Below, in pieces: positions 43,575-52,725 of a stretch of DNA of 64,000 nt. Numbering within the stretch: position 1 is the first letter of the stretch; each line of letters begins with the position of its first letter. Where the stretch lies: the NCBI GenBank assembly GCA_964350445.1, contig CAYGKA010000003.1, positions 62,001-126,000 on the forward strand. Direction: 5' to 3'. A program made the position numbers and the translations under genes. Under the pieces are notes generated by a model, which saw only the letters and a program-made list of their open reading frames with translations, had not been told where the DNA came from and did not search any database. The DNA is from Hwanghaeella sp964350445. Its GTDB lineage: Bacteria; Pseudomonadota; Alphaproteobacteria; UBA8366; Aestuariispiraceae.

Positions 43575-45025
43575 GCGGAGATCCTTTCCTGGCCTCGGTC
43601 GGCGCTGTCGGGGGTTGGACTACCTGAATTTGAACGATCGGCGGTGGTGGAACTGTCGGGGTCGGTCTGAAGGCCGTTAACCGGGACGGCGAACAGGCTG
43701 TGGCCGGTCAATCCGGTGATCGTGCAGTCGATGACGGTCCCGATCAGGGATGCGTGGCGGCTGTCGGGAATATCCAGATGCACGGGTTGCAGATACGGGG
43801 AACGGCCGACGAGCTGGTCCGCATGGCGGCCGGGCTTTTCGAGCAGGACCGGCAGGGTCCTGTTTACCATGGACGCATTGAAACCCTCTTGCTGACTATC
43901 CAGCAACTGCTGCAGGGCGCTCAATCGTTCAGACTTCACTGCGTCGTCTACTTGCTCTTTCATGGATGCAGCGGGTGTTCCCGGACGTTCAGAATACTTG
44001 AAGAAAAACGCCCCTGCATAGCCGATATCGGTGACAAGTTTAAGAGTATCCGCGAAATCCTGATCTGATTCGCCGGGATATCCGACAATAAAATCGGATG
44101 TCAGGGCTAAATCGGGCCGCGCGGCCCGCAACCGGTCGACGATATGGCGGTATTCCGCCGCGGTGTGCTTGCGGTTCATCGCTTCCAGGATACGGTCGGA
44201 CCCGCTTTGAACCGGCAGATGCAGATAGGGCATCAGCTTTTCGACCTCGCCATGGGCGGCGATCAGGTCGTCGTCAACGTCGCGGGGATGGCTCGTCGTG
44301 TAGCGAATCCGCGCCAGCCCGTCGATGTCGGCCAGCGCGCGGCAGAGCCGGCCCAGCCCCCATTCGCGCCCGTCCGGCCCGTCGCCGTGATAGGCGTTGA
44401 CGTTCTGACCCAGAAGCGTGATTTCGCGGACCCCGTCGGCGACAAGGCGCCTGGCTTCCTGCAGGACCGTCGCCGCCGGGCGCGAATATTCGGCGCCGCG
44501 GGTATAGGGAACGACACAGAAGGTGCAGAATTTGTCACAGCCTTCCTGGATGGTCAGGAAAGCGGTGACGTCGCCCTTACGCACGCGTTCCTCGGGCAAA
44601 TGATCGAATTTGTCCTCGGCCGGGAAATCCGTATCGAGAATCTTTTCACCGACCGACCGTTTCGCTTTCGCAATCATTTCCGGCAGGCGGTGATAGGTCT
44701 GTGGGCCGAACACCATGTCGACCTGCGGCGCGCGGGCCATGATCTCGTCGCCCTCGGCCTGGGCCACGCAACCGGCGACGGCGATGATCATGCGGCCGCC
44801 GCCCTCGGCCATGCGCTGCTGATGCGGCTTCAGCCGCCCCAGGTCGGAATAGACCTTCTCGGCGGCTTTTTCGCGGATATGGCAGGTGTTCAGGATGACG
44901 AGGTCGGCATTGTCCGGACTGTCGGACAGGCCGTATCCGAGCGGCGCCAGCACATCGGCCATGCGCTCGGAATCGTAGACGTTCATCTGGCAGCCATAGG
45001 TCTTGATATACAGCTTTTTGGTCAC
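43571..45025 (-). CDS. miaB: tRNA-2-methylthio-N6-dimethylallyladenosine synthase
   Basis: A 484-residue radical SAM methylthiotransferase. The N-terminal UPF0004 domain opens KKLYIKTYGCQMNVYDSERM. The radical SAM cluster CDKFCTFC lies near residue 160, and a TRAM domain follows after about 375. The conserved protein starts at the GTG at 45025; the open frame extends to 45145 without family similarity. It ends in an unusual Ser/Asp/Thr-rich tail. It overlaps phoH by ATGA. Confidence 0.95.
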   Translation of the reverse strand: MTKKLYIKTYGCQMNVYDSERMADVLAPLGYGLSDSPDNADLVILNTCHIREKAAEKVYSDLGRLKPHQQRMAEGGGRMIIAVAGCVAQAEGDEIMARAPQVDMVFGPQTYHRLPEMIAKAKRSVGEKILDTDFPAEDKFDHLPEERVRKGDVTAFLTIQEGCDKFCTFCVVPYTRGAEYSRPAATVLQEARRLVADGVREITLLGQNVNAYHGDGPDGREWGLGRLCRALADIDGLARIRYTTSHPRDVDDDLIAAHGEVEKLMPYLHLPVQSGSDRILEAMNRKHTAAEYRHIVDRLRAARPDLALTSDFIVGYPGESDQDFADTLKLVTDIGYAGAFFFKYSERPGTPAASMKEQVDDAVKSERLSALQQLLDSQQEGFNASMVNRTLPVLLEKPGRHADQLVGRSPYLQPVHLDIPDSRHASLIGTVIDCTITGLTGHSLFAVPVNGLQTDPDSSTTADRSNSGSPTPDSADRGQERISA

Positions 45026-45224
45026 ACTACCCGTCCCGGCCGGCGGTTTCACATTCCGATAAAGAGTACCTTCATCGGAGGAGCGCAGGAAATAGCACCA
45101 AGAAAACCGCGCTATCAAGCGGACTCCGCCAAACGGGCGGTTCACGCAGCGCTGCGTAACAGCCTTTTGAGCGGCTCATTTTTGGAGCGGCCCTATATCG
45201 GCGACCCCTACCAAGCGGCGCGGC

Positions 45225-46184
45225 TTAAGCGGATTGCGAACTGATCGGCAGGTCGAAACCGTCGCACCGCAGCAGGCGGCGCTGGACGCTGCGGGCGATG
45301 CGCCCGCCAAGCGCGGAAGACAAGCCATCGGACACAACCTTTTCGCAGTGCTGCGCCAAGGCCTTCCGGGACCCGAATTCCTCCAGCCGCACCGGTTCGT
45401 GGAAGATGACGTCGACGCCGATGGTCCCCATGCCCAGGGCGCGCCACAGATGCGGCGCCAATTCCATGTCGCCGTACCAGGCATAAAAGGGCCGCAGTAA
45501 CCGGCCCATCGGCATGCCGTCGAACCGTGTATAGGCGATGGAGATCGGCTGAACCTCCACATGGCCGTGGCCAAGTTCGATATTCGCCGCGTCGAACAAG
45601 GCGCTCTTGAAGCGCAGGGCGCGGTTGCCGTCGGAACTCGTGCCTTCGGGGAAAAGGATCAGGCTGTCGCCCTGCAGCAGGCGGGCGCGCAGCACTTCCC
45701 GCTGATCGGCGGCGCGGGCCGCCTTGCGTTCGACGAAGACCGTCCGTTGCAGGCGGGCCAGATACCCGAAGATCGGCCAGCCGTTCACTTCCTGCTTGGC
45801 GACGAAACACGCGTCCAGAAGCGAGCCGAGCACGGAAATGTCCAGGTAGGAGACGTGATTGGAGACGAACAGGATCGGGCGGTCGGTGACCGGTTCTCCG
45901 TGCACGGTCGGCTTGACCCCGACGATACGGCAGGAATCGGTGTGCCAGCGCCGGATGATGGGTTTCGGGAACCCGATCTGCCGGATGGCGCGATAAGGGC
46001 TGCAGGCCAGCAGAATGACCATCCAGACCAGCAGCGCGACGACCCGGCTGGCCGCCAGGATCGGACTGGCCGTGGCCGGCCAGTTCAGAATCGTATCCGG
46101 GGCCGGGTCGCGATCGGCGGCTGGGGCCGCCGGCCGCTTCCGGCCGCCTATCCGTTTCGTCAATGTCTGGCTCGCGGGTGTCAT
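45225..46184 (-). CDS. olsA: 1-acyl-glycerol-3-phosphate acyltransferase family protein, likely OlsA
   Basis: A 319-residue membrane acyltransferase. One helix lies near residues 44-62. The catalytic H-x4-D is H110-D115 in SNHVSYLDIS, and the acceptor motif is FPEGTSSDGNRALRF near 178. Such enzymes acylate either lysophosphatidate (PlsC) or lyso-ornithine lipid (OlsA). I favour OlsA because an OlsB-like gene lies 81 bp upstream on the same strand; PlsC activity is also possible. Confidence 0.72.
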   Translation of the reverse strand: MTPASQTLTKRIGGRKRPAAPAADRDPAPDTILNWPATASPILAASRVVALLVWMVILLACSPYRAIRQIGFPKPIIRRWHTDSCRIVGVKPTVHGEPVTDRPILFVSNHVSYLDISVLGSLLDACFVAKQEVNGWPIFGYLARLQRTVFVERKAARAADQREVLRARLLQGDSLILFPEGTSSDGNRALRFKSALFDAANIELGHGHVEVQPISIAYTRFDGMPMGRLLRPFYAWYGDMELAPHLWRALGMGTIGVDVIFHEPVRLEEFGSRKALAQHCEKVVSDGLSSALGGRIARSVQRRLLRCDGFDLPISSQSA

Positions 46185-46265
46185 CGCTATCAGTCGCTAC
46201 GGCGCATCAGGGGAAATGAGCATCGGGGACGTGCGGGGCAGGTTGTCGGCAAGAAATGTTGCACA

Positions 46266-47132
46266 TCACTCACCGGCGCGCCGCGCGTAATGTTTGATGT
46301 AGCGGCCGGTGACCAGTTCGGTCTTCACGACGACGCAGACATCGGTCGTGTTGAACTGCGGGTCGATCACCGCGCCGTCGCCGACGAAGCCGCCCAGCCG
46401 CAAATAGCCTTTCACCAGCGGCGGCACAGCAAGCAGGCCCGCCTTTCGGTCGACGGCCTCTATCGGCATGCAGTTCATGTCCACATAGCGCTCGGGCAAG
46501 GCGGTAGGGCAAAGCTCGGACGGGGCCTTGTGGTAGTGGTGCAGATAGGACAGGGGTAATGCCAAAGTGCCGATATCCGTGCCGGGCAGGCTGGCGCAGC
46601 CGAACATGATCTCGATGTCGTAGTGGAAGACATAGGTGGCGATGCCGCGCCACAGCAGATCCATCACCCGCCGGGTCCGGTAGCGTTCATCGACGCAGGA
46701 CCGGCCCAATTCCAGAATCTCGCCGGGCAGATTGGTGAGGGGCGAAATGTCGTATTCGTCGATCGAATAGAAGCGGCCGTGACGGGCGGCTTGTTCCCGA
46801 CGCACCAGGCGGTAGGTGCCGACGACGCTTTCGGGGCCGGAGCCGAGGTCGTGATCGACCACCTGCAGATGGTCCGCGACCGCGTCGAATTCATCGAAAT
46901 CGCGCAGCGCCGCGGCCATTTCCGGGGTCGGTTTGGCGCTCATTTCCTGATAGAAAATGCGATACCGCAGCGCTTGGGATGCGAGGATATCCTCTTCGGT
47001 CGTCCCGATTCTGATTTCCAGGGATCCAGAGGTGAGCGCCGCAAGGCTGGAGGCGAGATCGACCTCCTCGCCTTCGGTATGCGCGGGTAACGCAGCGGAC
47101 TTCATATCTTCGCTTTTCACAGGCTCATTCAA
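46266..47132 (-). CDS. olsB: OlsB-like ornithine N-acyltransferase (GNAT-like)
   Basis: A 288-residue cytoplasmic protein of the hemolysin-like/OlsB acyltransferase family. Visible signatures are LRYRIFYQEMSAKP, ILELGRSCVDERYRTRRVM and LLWRGIATYVFHYDIEIMFG, the acyl-ACP-binding type of GNAT fold. OlsB makes lyso-ornithine lipid from ornithine and 3-hydroxyacyl-ACP. Followed by an OlsA-like acyltransferase, the pair could make the phosphate-free ornithine lipids known from alphaproteobacteria. Confidence 0.82.
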   Translation of the reverse strand: MNEPVKSEDMKSAALPAHTEGEEVDLASSLAALTSGSLEIRIGTTEEDILASQALRYRIFYQEMSAKPTPEMAAALRDFDEFDAVADHLQVVDHDLGSGPESVVGTYRLVRREQAARHGRFYSIDEYDISPLTNLPGEILELGRSCVDERYRTRRVMDLLWRGIATYVFHYDIEIMFGCASLPGTDIGTLALPLSYLHHYHKAPSELCPTALPERYVDMNCMPIEAVDRKAGLLAVPPLVKGYLRLGGFVGDGAVIDPQFNTTDVCVVVKTELVTGRYIKHYARRAGE

Positions 47133-47350
47133 TCATCGTTGTAATGTACGGCGGCATTGTTACGGCATGGCGACAAGGATGCGACCGTTTGATGTCGTCT
47201 GCCACAATACTGTGATCCGAAGCGCGCTGGTTGGAAAATGCCGCACCCGTCGTGCGGCCCGCCTACCCAGTGTGCGCATTTCACCTCCGCGGCACCCTCC
47301 CGTACAGGAATGCTTAAAAGGTGGGCAGGCCCCGGGTCTACCGCAAGGGC

Positions 47351-47788
47351 CTACTTCTTGCTCGGCTTGTCCAACCTCACGCCGTAGAGCTCGAGCCTGT
47401 GATCGACGAGCCTGTATCCCAACTGTTTCGCGACAGCGTGCTGCAGCTTCTCGATTTCCTCGTTCTGGAATTCGATGACTTCGCCCGAATCGATGTCGAT
47501 CAGGTGGTCGTGATGATCGTCCGCCACTTCCTCGTAACGGGACCGTCCGTCGCCGAAATCATGCCGCGTCAGAATTCCGGACTCTTCGAACAGGCGCACC
47601 GTACGGTATACGGTCGCGATGCTGATCCGGTCATCCAACGCGCTGGCGCGCTGGTGCAACAGCTCCACATCAGGATGATCGTCGGACTCCGCTATGACTT
47701 GAGCGATAACCCGCCGCTGGCCGGTCATTTTCAGACCCTTCTCGACGCAGAGTTGCTCGATGCGGTTCAACTCGTCCGAATTGCTCAT
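47351..47788 (-). CDS. fur: Fur-family metal-responsive repressor
   Basis: A 145-residue winged-helix regulator. The DNA-binding helix is in ISIATVYRTVRLFEESGIL. The metal region reads HHDHLIDIDSGEVIEFQN, where the E. coli Fur CxxC pair is replaced by Asp and Ser, as in many alphaproteobacterial Fur/Mur proteins. That may mean manganese as well as iron sensing. It stands alone between olsB and mucR. Confidence 0.92.
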   Translation of the reverse strand: MSNSDELNRIEQLCVEKGLKMTGQRRVIAQVIAESDDHPDVELLHQRASALDDRISIATVYRTVRLFEESGILTRHDFGDGRSRYEEVADDHHDHLIDIDSGEVIEFQNEEIEKLQHAVAKQLGYRLVDHRLELYGVRLDKPSKK

Positions 47789-48051
47789 TTACCACCCCGG
47801 CGCCGGTTCTACCCGGCGGCCCCTTGCTCGCGCTGTCTTATTATCAATACGCTTATTTTCAAGCGCTAAGCCCTTTTCGTCCAGCCCTTAAAACCCATTC
47901 AAGGGCGATGCATGGGCGAAAAAGAAAACCGCAGGCGCCCGTCCGCGACCACGCGGCGACCGAAAGCGGTTCCGAAAATTGCGGCGGAGCCCGCCCGGTC
48001 CGGAGCGCCGATGCGCCATCCGGAAACCGAAGCGGTTCGGCGCGGCCGTCG

Positions 48052-48471
48052 TCACGCCCGGGGGCGCGTGCCCAGCCCGATTTTCTTGGCCAGCCGGCTG
48101 CGCTGCTTGGCGTAGTTCGGGGCGACCATCGGATAATCCGGCGGCAGGTTCCAGCGTTCCCGATATTCTTCCGGCGTCATGTCATAGGCCGTCTTCAAGT
48201 GCCGCTTCAGCATTTTCAGCTTTTTGCCGTCTTCCAGACAGATGATGTAGTCCGGCGTAATCGATTTCTTCACCGGAATCGCCGGCGCCGGACGGCCGTC
48301 GCCGTTCACCTCATCGCCACCGACCTGATTCAACGAAGTGTAGACTTGCTCGATCAAACTCGGCAGGTCGTTGACGCTGACCGTGTTGTTCGAAACATGC
48401 GCCGCGACGATCCGCGACGTCAATTCCAGCATATCCACGGCACCGGCGCTCTGTTCCCCATAGTCCGACAT
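48052..48471 (-). CDS. mucR: MucR/Ros-family zinc-finger transcriptional regulator
   Basis: A 139-residue regulator. The N-terminal oligomerisation part (about 10-50) is followed by the zinc-finger region ICLEDGKKLKMLKRHLKTAY, with C78, D81 and H91 as likely ligands. The tail PMVAPNYAKQRSRLAKKIGL is typical of MucR. The family works as nucleoid-associated repressors of exopolysaccharide and virulence-type genes in alphaproteobacteria. Targets here are unknown. Confidence 0.92.
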   Translation of the reverse strand: MSDYGEQSAGAVDMLELTSRIVAAHVSNNTVSVNDLPSLIEQVYTSLNQVGGDEVNGDGRPAPAIPVKKSITPDYIICLEDGKKLKMLKRHLKTAYDMTPEEYRERWNLPPDYPMVAPNYAKQRSRLAKKIGLGTRPRA

Positions 48472-48768
48472 AGTCGATCAATCCTCATTAACGCCGCCAT
48501 AGACCGGTGGCGACTAAAGTTGTGTCCCCATTGCCGTGTCCTGGGTTTTTGCTTTTCATCGACCAACCGCGCTTGCCGGTATTCCCGCCCATGGCTTTTC
48601 TTAAGTAACCAGCCATTCTTCAGCGAATTTGGAGGTATAATCCCAACAATAAATCGGCCATCCCAAGTACATTGCGTGGTGACTGTAACAACAATTCTAG
48701 AGAGTCTTCAAGAAAAGCCGCGCGATTCATGCGAGTCTCTCCGGTCTGCCCGGTATCCCCGTACCGGG

Positions 48769-49227
48769 CTAGGCCAAATCTCGCCTTAGAATCAGGGCGT
48801 CGACGTAAATCCCTCCGCGCCTTTTGTAGTAATTCCGCCGCATACCGACTCTTTCGAACCCTGTCGCTTCGTAGAGCGCGATGCCGCCGTCATTGTCGGC
48901 GGCAACCTCCAGAAAGATTTTCGCGGCGCCTTTCAAGCCGCCGAATTGCAACAAAGAGTTGATCAGGGCTTTCCCCACCCCCTTACGGCGAAAGCCGGCG
49001 GAAACGCCGATCGATACAATCTCGGCCTCGTCGGCGGCGGACTGGGCCAGGAGGAACCCGATGGGCCGGTCGGTTTCGGCGACAAGCGCCCAGGCAGACG
49101 GCGGTTTCAGCAAATCCTCCACCGCCGCGGCCCCGTACGGTTCGTCGAAAGCCTCCTCGAACAAGCGTCCCATGGCCGCGAGATCGGCCGGCACGGCAAG
49201 TCTTACGGCGATTCTATTGTTCGCCAT
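48769..49227 (-). CDS. rimI: Ribosomal-protein-alanine N-acetyltransferase
   Basis: A 152-residue GNAT protein. The acetyl-CoA loop is IVSIGVSAGFRRKGVGKALI, and the C-terminal part has VAADNDGGIALYEATGFERVG. The ATG at 49227 has GGAG at a good distance and overlaps the tsaB end by 14 bases; a longer start at 49260 would read further into tsaB. Pairing with tsaB is the normal arrangement. Confidence 0.92.
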   Translation of the reverse strand: MANNRIAVRLAVPADLAAMGRLFEEAFDEPYGAAAVEDLLKPPSAWALVAETDRPIGFLLAQSAADEAEIVSIGVSAGFRRKGVGKALINSLLQFGGLKGAAKIFLEVAADNDGGIALYEATGFERVGMRRNYYKRRGGIYVDALILRRDLA

Positions 49228-49999
49228 GGCCCGTCGCTCCGGGTCCGGGGGCAGAGCCAAGCCGCGCTTGGCGGGATGCCGCCGATGTCAGCGGCGAAGA
49301 TGGCGGTTTCATGTTCACGTCCGGTGGCCGCAGGTAAAGCGGCCGTGGCCCCGTATCCTCCGGTCCGGGCAAACCGCCGGCGGCTATCCGTGCCAGCGCG
49401 ATCCTTCCGGCAACGAGGGCGCTGTTGTCGTCCGGCGGCTGAACGGCCTGCAGGCCCGGAATCATGGCTTCAGCGGCGGCGACCAACCGTGCGGCGCCGT
49501 CGCCCGCCACGGGCCAGCCCAATTCGGCAAAATCCGGGGTCGCCCCATGGGCGGGCGCAAGATATCCGGCGATTTCATCGACCGGCAGGGCGGCCGGCGC
49601 GGTCAGTGCGGTGCCGTCCCGGTCGAAAGCCTGAAGGTAGAAGTCCGTGCGCTTGGTCTCCAACGCGATCAGGACGGGGGAATGCCCTTTGAAGGGGGCG
49701 GCCGCAACCTCCAGGCAGCTGACGCCCAGGATCGGAATGCCGGCGGCGAGTGCAAAGCCCCGCGCGGCGGCCAGGCCGATGCGAATACCGGTAAAGGCCC
49801 CGGGCCCGACGGTCACGGCGACGGCGTCCAGGGAAGCGGCATCGGTCGCGGCACCGGCAAGGCATTCGGCGATCATCGGGGCGATCCGCTCCGCGTGGCC
49901 GCGCGTCATCGGTTCGGAAAGCGCCGACAACTCGCGTGCATCTTCGACGACGGCGACCGCACATGCATTGGCGGCGCAATCCAATACAAGCAGACGCAT
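49214..49999 (-). CDS. tsaB: tRNA threonylcarbamoyladenosine biosynthesis protein TsaB
   Basis: A 261-residue ASKHA-fold partner of TsaD in t6A37 tRNA modification. It shows LVLDCAANACAVAVVED, TVGPGAFTGIRIGLAAARGF and PVLIALETKRTDFYLQAF. The ATG at 49999 begins the conserved sequence. The C-terminal 30 residues after PLYLRPPDVNM are a low-complexity tail. It overlaps rimI. Confidence 0.94.
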   Translation of the reverse strand: MRLLVLDCAANACAVAVVEDARELSALSEPMTRGHAERIAPMIAECLAGAATDAASLDAVAVTVGPGAFTGIRIGLAAARGFALAAGIPILGVSCLEVAAAPFKGHSPVLIALETKRTDFYLQAFDRDGTALTAPAALPVDEIAGYLAPAHGATPDFAELGWPVAGDGAARLVAAAEAMIPGLQAVQPPDDNSALVAGRIALARIAAGGLPGPEDTGPRPLYLRPPDVNMKPPSSPLTSAASRQARLGSAPGPGATGHGEQ

Positions 50000-50184
50000 G
50001 AAAAGGCTCTTCTCTTCTGATGTCGGCCGGGCCGGAACGGGGCGGACAGTGACCGATCGGCCCAAGCCAAACAAGTTCCCAGACAGGCGATCCAGCGGAA
50101 TTATAGGCGAATACAACACGAAATCCGGCCCGAAGCGACGGATTTGCTTGACTAAAAACCTTTAATTGCCGTTCCCTCCTTCGT

Positions 50185-51282
50185 ATGAAAAGCCTGCTTT
50201 TTTACTTCGCCAGACCTTGCCGCTGTATTGTCCGGCAAAGAGGAAGCTGTCGCCCGGCCGCCTGTATGCTTGTCATGCTTGCCGGACTTCTTGCCTTCAC
50301 GCCCTTTGTCACGATGTCCGCGGCCCGGGCCGCCGATTCCGGCGTGGTGTTGATGTATCACCGCTTCGGCGAGGACGCGTTTCCGGCCACCAGCGTGACG
50401 GTGGAACAGTTCGACGCCCATATCCGGGAACTGCAATCGGGCATCTACACCGTGATGCCGCTGGCGGAGATGATCGACGCCCTGCGCGCCGGGACGCCGC
50501 TTCCCGATCACGCGATCGCCATCACCATCGATGACGCCTATCGGTCGATCTACGACGTGGCCTGGCCGCGCCTGCGGGAGGCCGGGCTGCCGTTCACGGT
50601 CTTCGTGTCGACCGGCGGGGTCGATGACGGGGCGCCGGATATCATGACCTGGGACCAGTTGCGGGAAATCCACCAAGGCGGCGCGGCGATCGAGGCGCAC
50701 ACGACCAGTCACCTGCACATGGCGGATGCGGATGCGGAACAGGTTCGCAACGAAGTGCAGGAATCAACCTTGCGGATCGCTAGCGAAATTGGCGAGAAAC
50801 CGCGGTTTTTCGCCTATCCTTATGGGGAAGCGAGCGACGCGGTGAAGGAAATTGTCGCCGCCGCCGGGTACCCGGTGGCCTTCGGACAGCAGTCCGGGGC
50901 GCTCTATCCCGGCGCGGATATGCTGTATCTGCCCCGGTTCCCGATCAACATGTCCTTCGGTGGACCCGACCGGTTCCGGCAGGTGGTGAACACCCTGCCT
51001 TTGGCGCTGACGGATGTTTTGCCGTCCAATCCGACGTTGACGAAGAATCCGCCGAACTTCGGCTTCACCTTGCCGGCACGGAAAAGCGACGCGGACGGAA
51101 TCGCCTGTTATCACTCCGCTTTCGGCCGGCTCAACGACCTGGAAAGGCTGGGGGAAAGCCGGATTGAAATTCGTTTCGACAAGCCGTTCCCCGTAGGGCG
51201 CAGCCGCATCAACTGCACGGCGCCCGGACCGAACGGGCGCTGGCGCTGGTTTGGCATGCAGTATTACGTGCCGGAAAACTGA
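50185..51282 (+). CDS. Secreted polysaccharide deacetylase (NodB-like)
   Basis: A 365-residue exported protein. The signal peptide spans about residues 1-49 with a likely cut after AARA. The NodB core has the Asp pair in ITIDDAYRSIYD (116-117) and the metal-binding pair H172/H176 in AHTTSHLHM. After residue 260 a second, unassigned C-terminal region contains IACYHSAFGRLNDLE and ends WRWFGMQYYVPEN. It may deacetylate peptidoglycan or an exported polysaccharide. It is convergent with the glucosaminidase, with a shared hairpin between them. Confidence 0.85.
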   Translation: MKSLLFYFARPCRCIVRQRGSCRPAACMLVMLAGLLAFTPFVTMSAARAADSGVVLMYHRFGEDAFPATSVTVEQFDAHIRELQSGIYTVMPLAEMIDALRAGTPLPDHAIAITIDDAYRSIYDVAWPRLREAGLPFTVFVSTGGVDDGAPDIMTWDQLREIHQGGAAIEAHTTSHLHMADADAEQVRNEVQESTLRIASEIGEKPRFFAYPYGEASDAVKEIVAAAGYPVAFGQQSGALYPGADMLYLPRFPINMSFGGPDRFRQVVNTLPLALTDVLPSNPTLTKNPPNFGFTLPARKSDADGIACYHSAFGRLNDLERLGESRIEIRFDKPFPVGRSRINCTAPGPNGRWRWFGMQYYVPEN

Positions 51283-51357
51283 CCCGGGGGGACCGCGCCG
51301 CCCGACGTCGGCCATGGCGGCGGCCATGCGAAGATCGGGGACACGGTGTCGGACATG

Positions 51358-51384
51358 AAAATGGGGGCGCGCAGCCCCCATTTC
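51358..51384. terminator. Hairpin between convergent genes, possible bidirectional terminator
   Basis: The arms AAATGGGGGC and GCCCCCATTT are perfect ten-base complements around a five-base loop. The T-runs are short on both strands, so termination strength is uncertain. Confidence 0.6.
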
Positions 51385-51410
51385 CGTACCATCTTCGTCG
51401 GATAGAGCGA

Positions 51411-52394
51411 TCAGGCGCGCGGACGCAACCGCGGTCGGGCATCCGCCAAGCGGGCCCGGTCGAAATGGGTCAGCTTGTTGACGCGGATGATGCTCTGTAC
51501 CAGGCCGACATATTCTTGGCCCTTTTCCGAATAGGAATCGAGCGTGCTCGCCAGGACGAAACTGTCGAGCGGCATCTTCTGCGTGCGCAATTTTTCCCGA
51601 GCCATCCGCAGGCCCTTGTAGGCACGGTGGGTGTTCAGGTTGCGCAGATAAGACGCGACGCTGTCGACCGGCGCGTGGAAAGCGCGGATCTTATGCGTTT
51701 TTCCTTCCTCGCGGCCCTCCGGAACGATCCCGTCGAACTGATCGGTGGTCCATTGGCCGAACAGCGCATTGCCTTTGCGGGCGAAGCGCGATGTGCCCCA
51801 GCCGCTTTCGATCGCCGCCTGGGCAAGCGCCAGGGACGGCGGAACCACGTCCATGCGACGCAGCAATGTGCGGAAATCGCCGAACTCAGCCTTGTATTCC
51901 TTGAAACGGCCGGTCAGCCAGGCCTGTTCGCGGTCGGAAAGGCTGGCGCCGTTATCCAGGCGGTCCTTCATCGACAGCGCCCGGGCCCGGTCGGTCCGGA
52001 TCGATTCGTTGATCACCAGGACCATCGGCAGAACCATGCGCACGAAGGTCGCCTTTTTGCGGTCGACCTGCTCGATCGCCGCCATATCGGCCGGAATCGC
52101 GTCGGGCAACACCCGCGGCACCATCGAATCACCGGCGCGGATCGCGGACAGATCGTATCCGATGCTGTCGAACCGCGCTATCAACCGGTCGACGGACGCC
52201 GCAGCGATGTCCACCGGTGCTTTTGGCAATGACGGCGGCGTGATGCGAACAACAGCCTCCGCCTTCGGTTTCGCGACCTTGGTCTGAAGACCCTCAGGCG
52301 GATTCAGGACCAAGATGGCCGCGAGAATCGCACCGGAAGCTATCATGTACCATGGCGCTCGACCTGAAACGGCCGATTTAAGTATCTCTCTCAT
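51411..52394 (-). CDS. Bax-like glucosaminidase-domain protein
   Basis: A 327-residue envelope protein. One N-terminal helix (about 15-31) anchors or exports it, and a helical linker follows. The C-terminal domain (about 180-310) is of the lysozyme-like N-acetylglucosaminidase type, with ALAQAAIESGWGTSRFARKG holding the predicted catalytic Glu near residue 195, then NLNTHRAYKGLRMAR. It likely cleaves peptidoglycan. Confidence 0.85.
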   Translation of the reverse strand: MREILKSAVSGRAPWYMIASGAILAAILVLNPPEGLQTKVAKPKAEAVVRITPPSLPKAPVDIAAASVDRLIARFDSIGYDLSAIRAGDSMVPRVLPDAIPADMAAIEQVDRKKATFVRMVLPMVLVINESIRTDRARALSMKDRLDNGASLSDREQAWLTGRFKEYKAEFGDFRTLLRRMDVVPPSLALAQAAIESGWGTSRFARKGNALFGQWTTDQFDGIVPEGREEGKTHKIRAFHAPVDSVASYLRNLNTHRAYKGLRMAREKLRTQKMPLDSFVLASTLDSYSEKGQEYVGLVQSIIRVNKLTHFDRARLADARPRLRPRA

Positions 52395-52725
52395 GACACC
52401 CTCGCCTAGTCTCTTAGACAGACCGTTCGCCTTTTATTGTGGCGATTTTACGGTCTTGGACGCTCCACCAGCCGGCTCCTCGTCCGACCAGCCCCTCCGG
52501 GCGTCCTGTTCTCTCGTTACTGACCGCGACCACTCCCCAGTTGTCGCGGGTACAAGGGAGGCCACCTGTGGCTCGGCGTCCCTTTTTGCCTCGGCTCGAA
52601 AGCCGAATGGCAAAACCTCAAATTTTTCGCCAGGGTTTTGGGTGCGGACGTTCTCGCCGGTCACCGTGTGGAATATGCACTGACCCGCATTCTGCGGATG
52701 GCCCCGCTGGGGGCCCGGCGGAGCT
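52395..52725. other. 331-bp intergenic region between nfuA and the glucosaminidase gene
   Basis: It holds two inverted repeats: CGCGAC/GTCGCG around 52529-52549 and a longer stem at 52584-52615. No gene was found. The promoter of the glucosaminidase gene should lie here. Confidence 0.45.
52584..52615. repeat. Stem-loop downstream of nfuA
   Basis: TTTTGCC-TCGGCT pairs with AGCCGA-(AT)-GGCAAAA around a CGAA loop. It could end the nfuA transcript, although no separate T-run follows on the minus strand. Confidence 0.5.

Noticed and set aside
48748..48769. GCCCGGTA/TACCGGGC hairpin touching the rimI stop as a terminator
   Set aside because: The stem is good but no T-run follows on the minus strand, so I could not support a terminator call.
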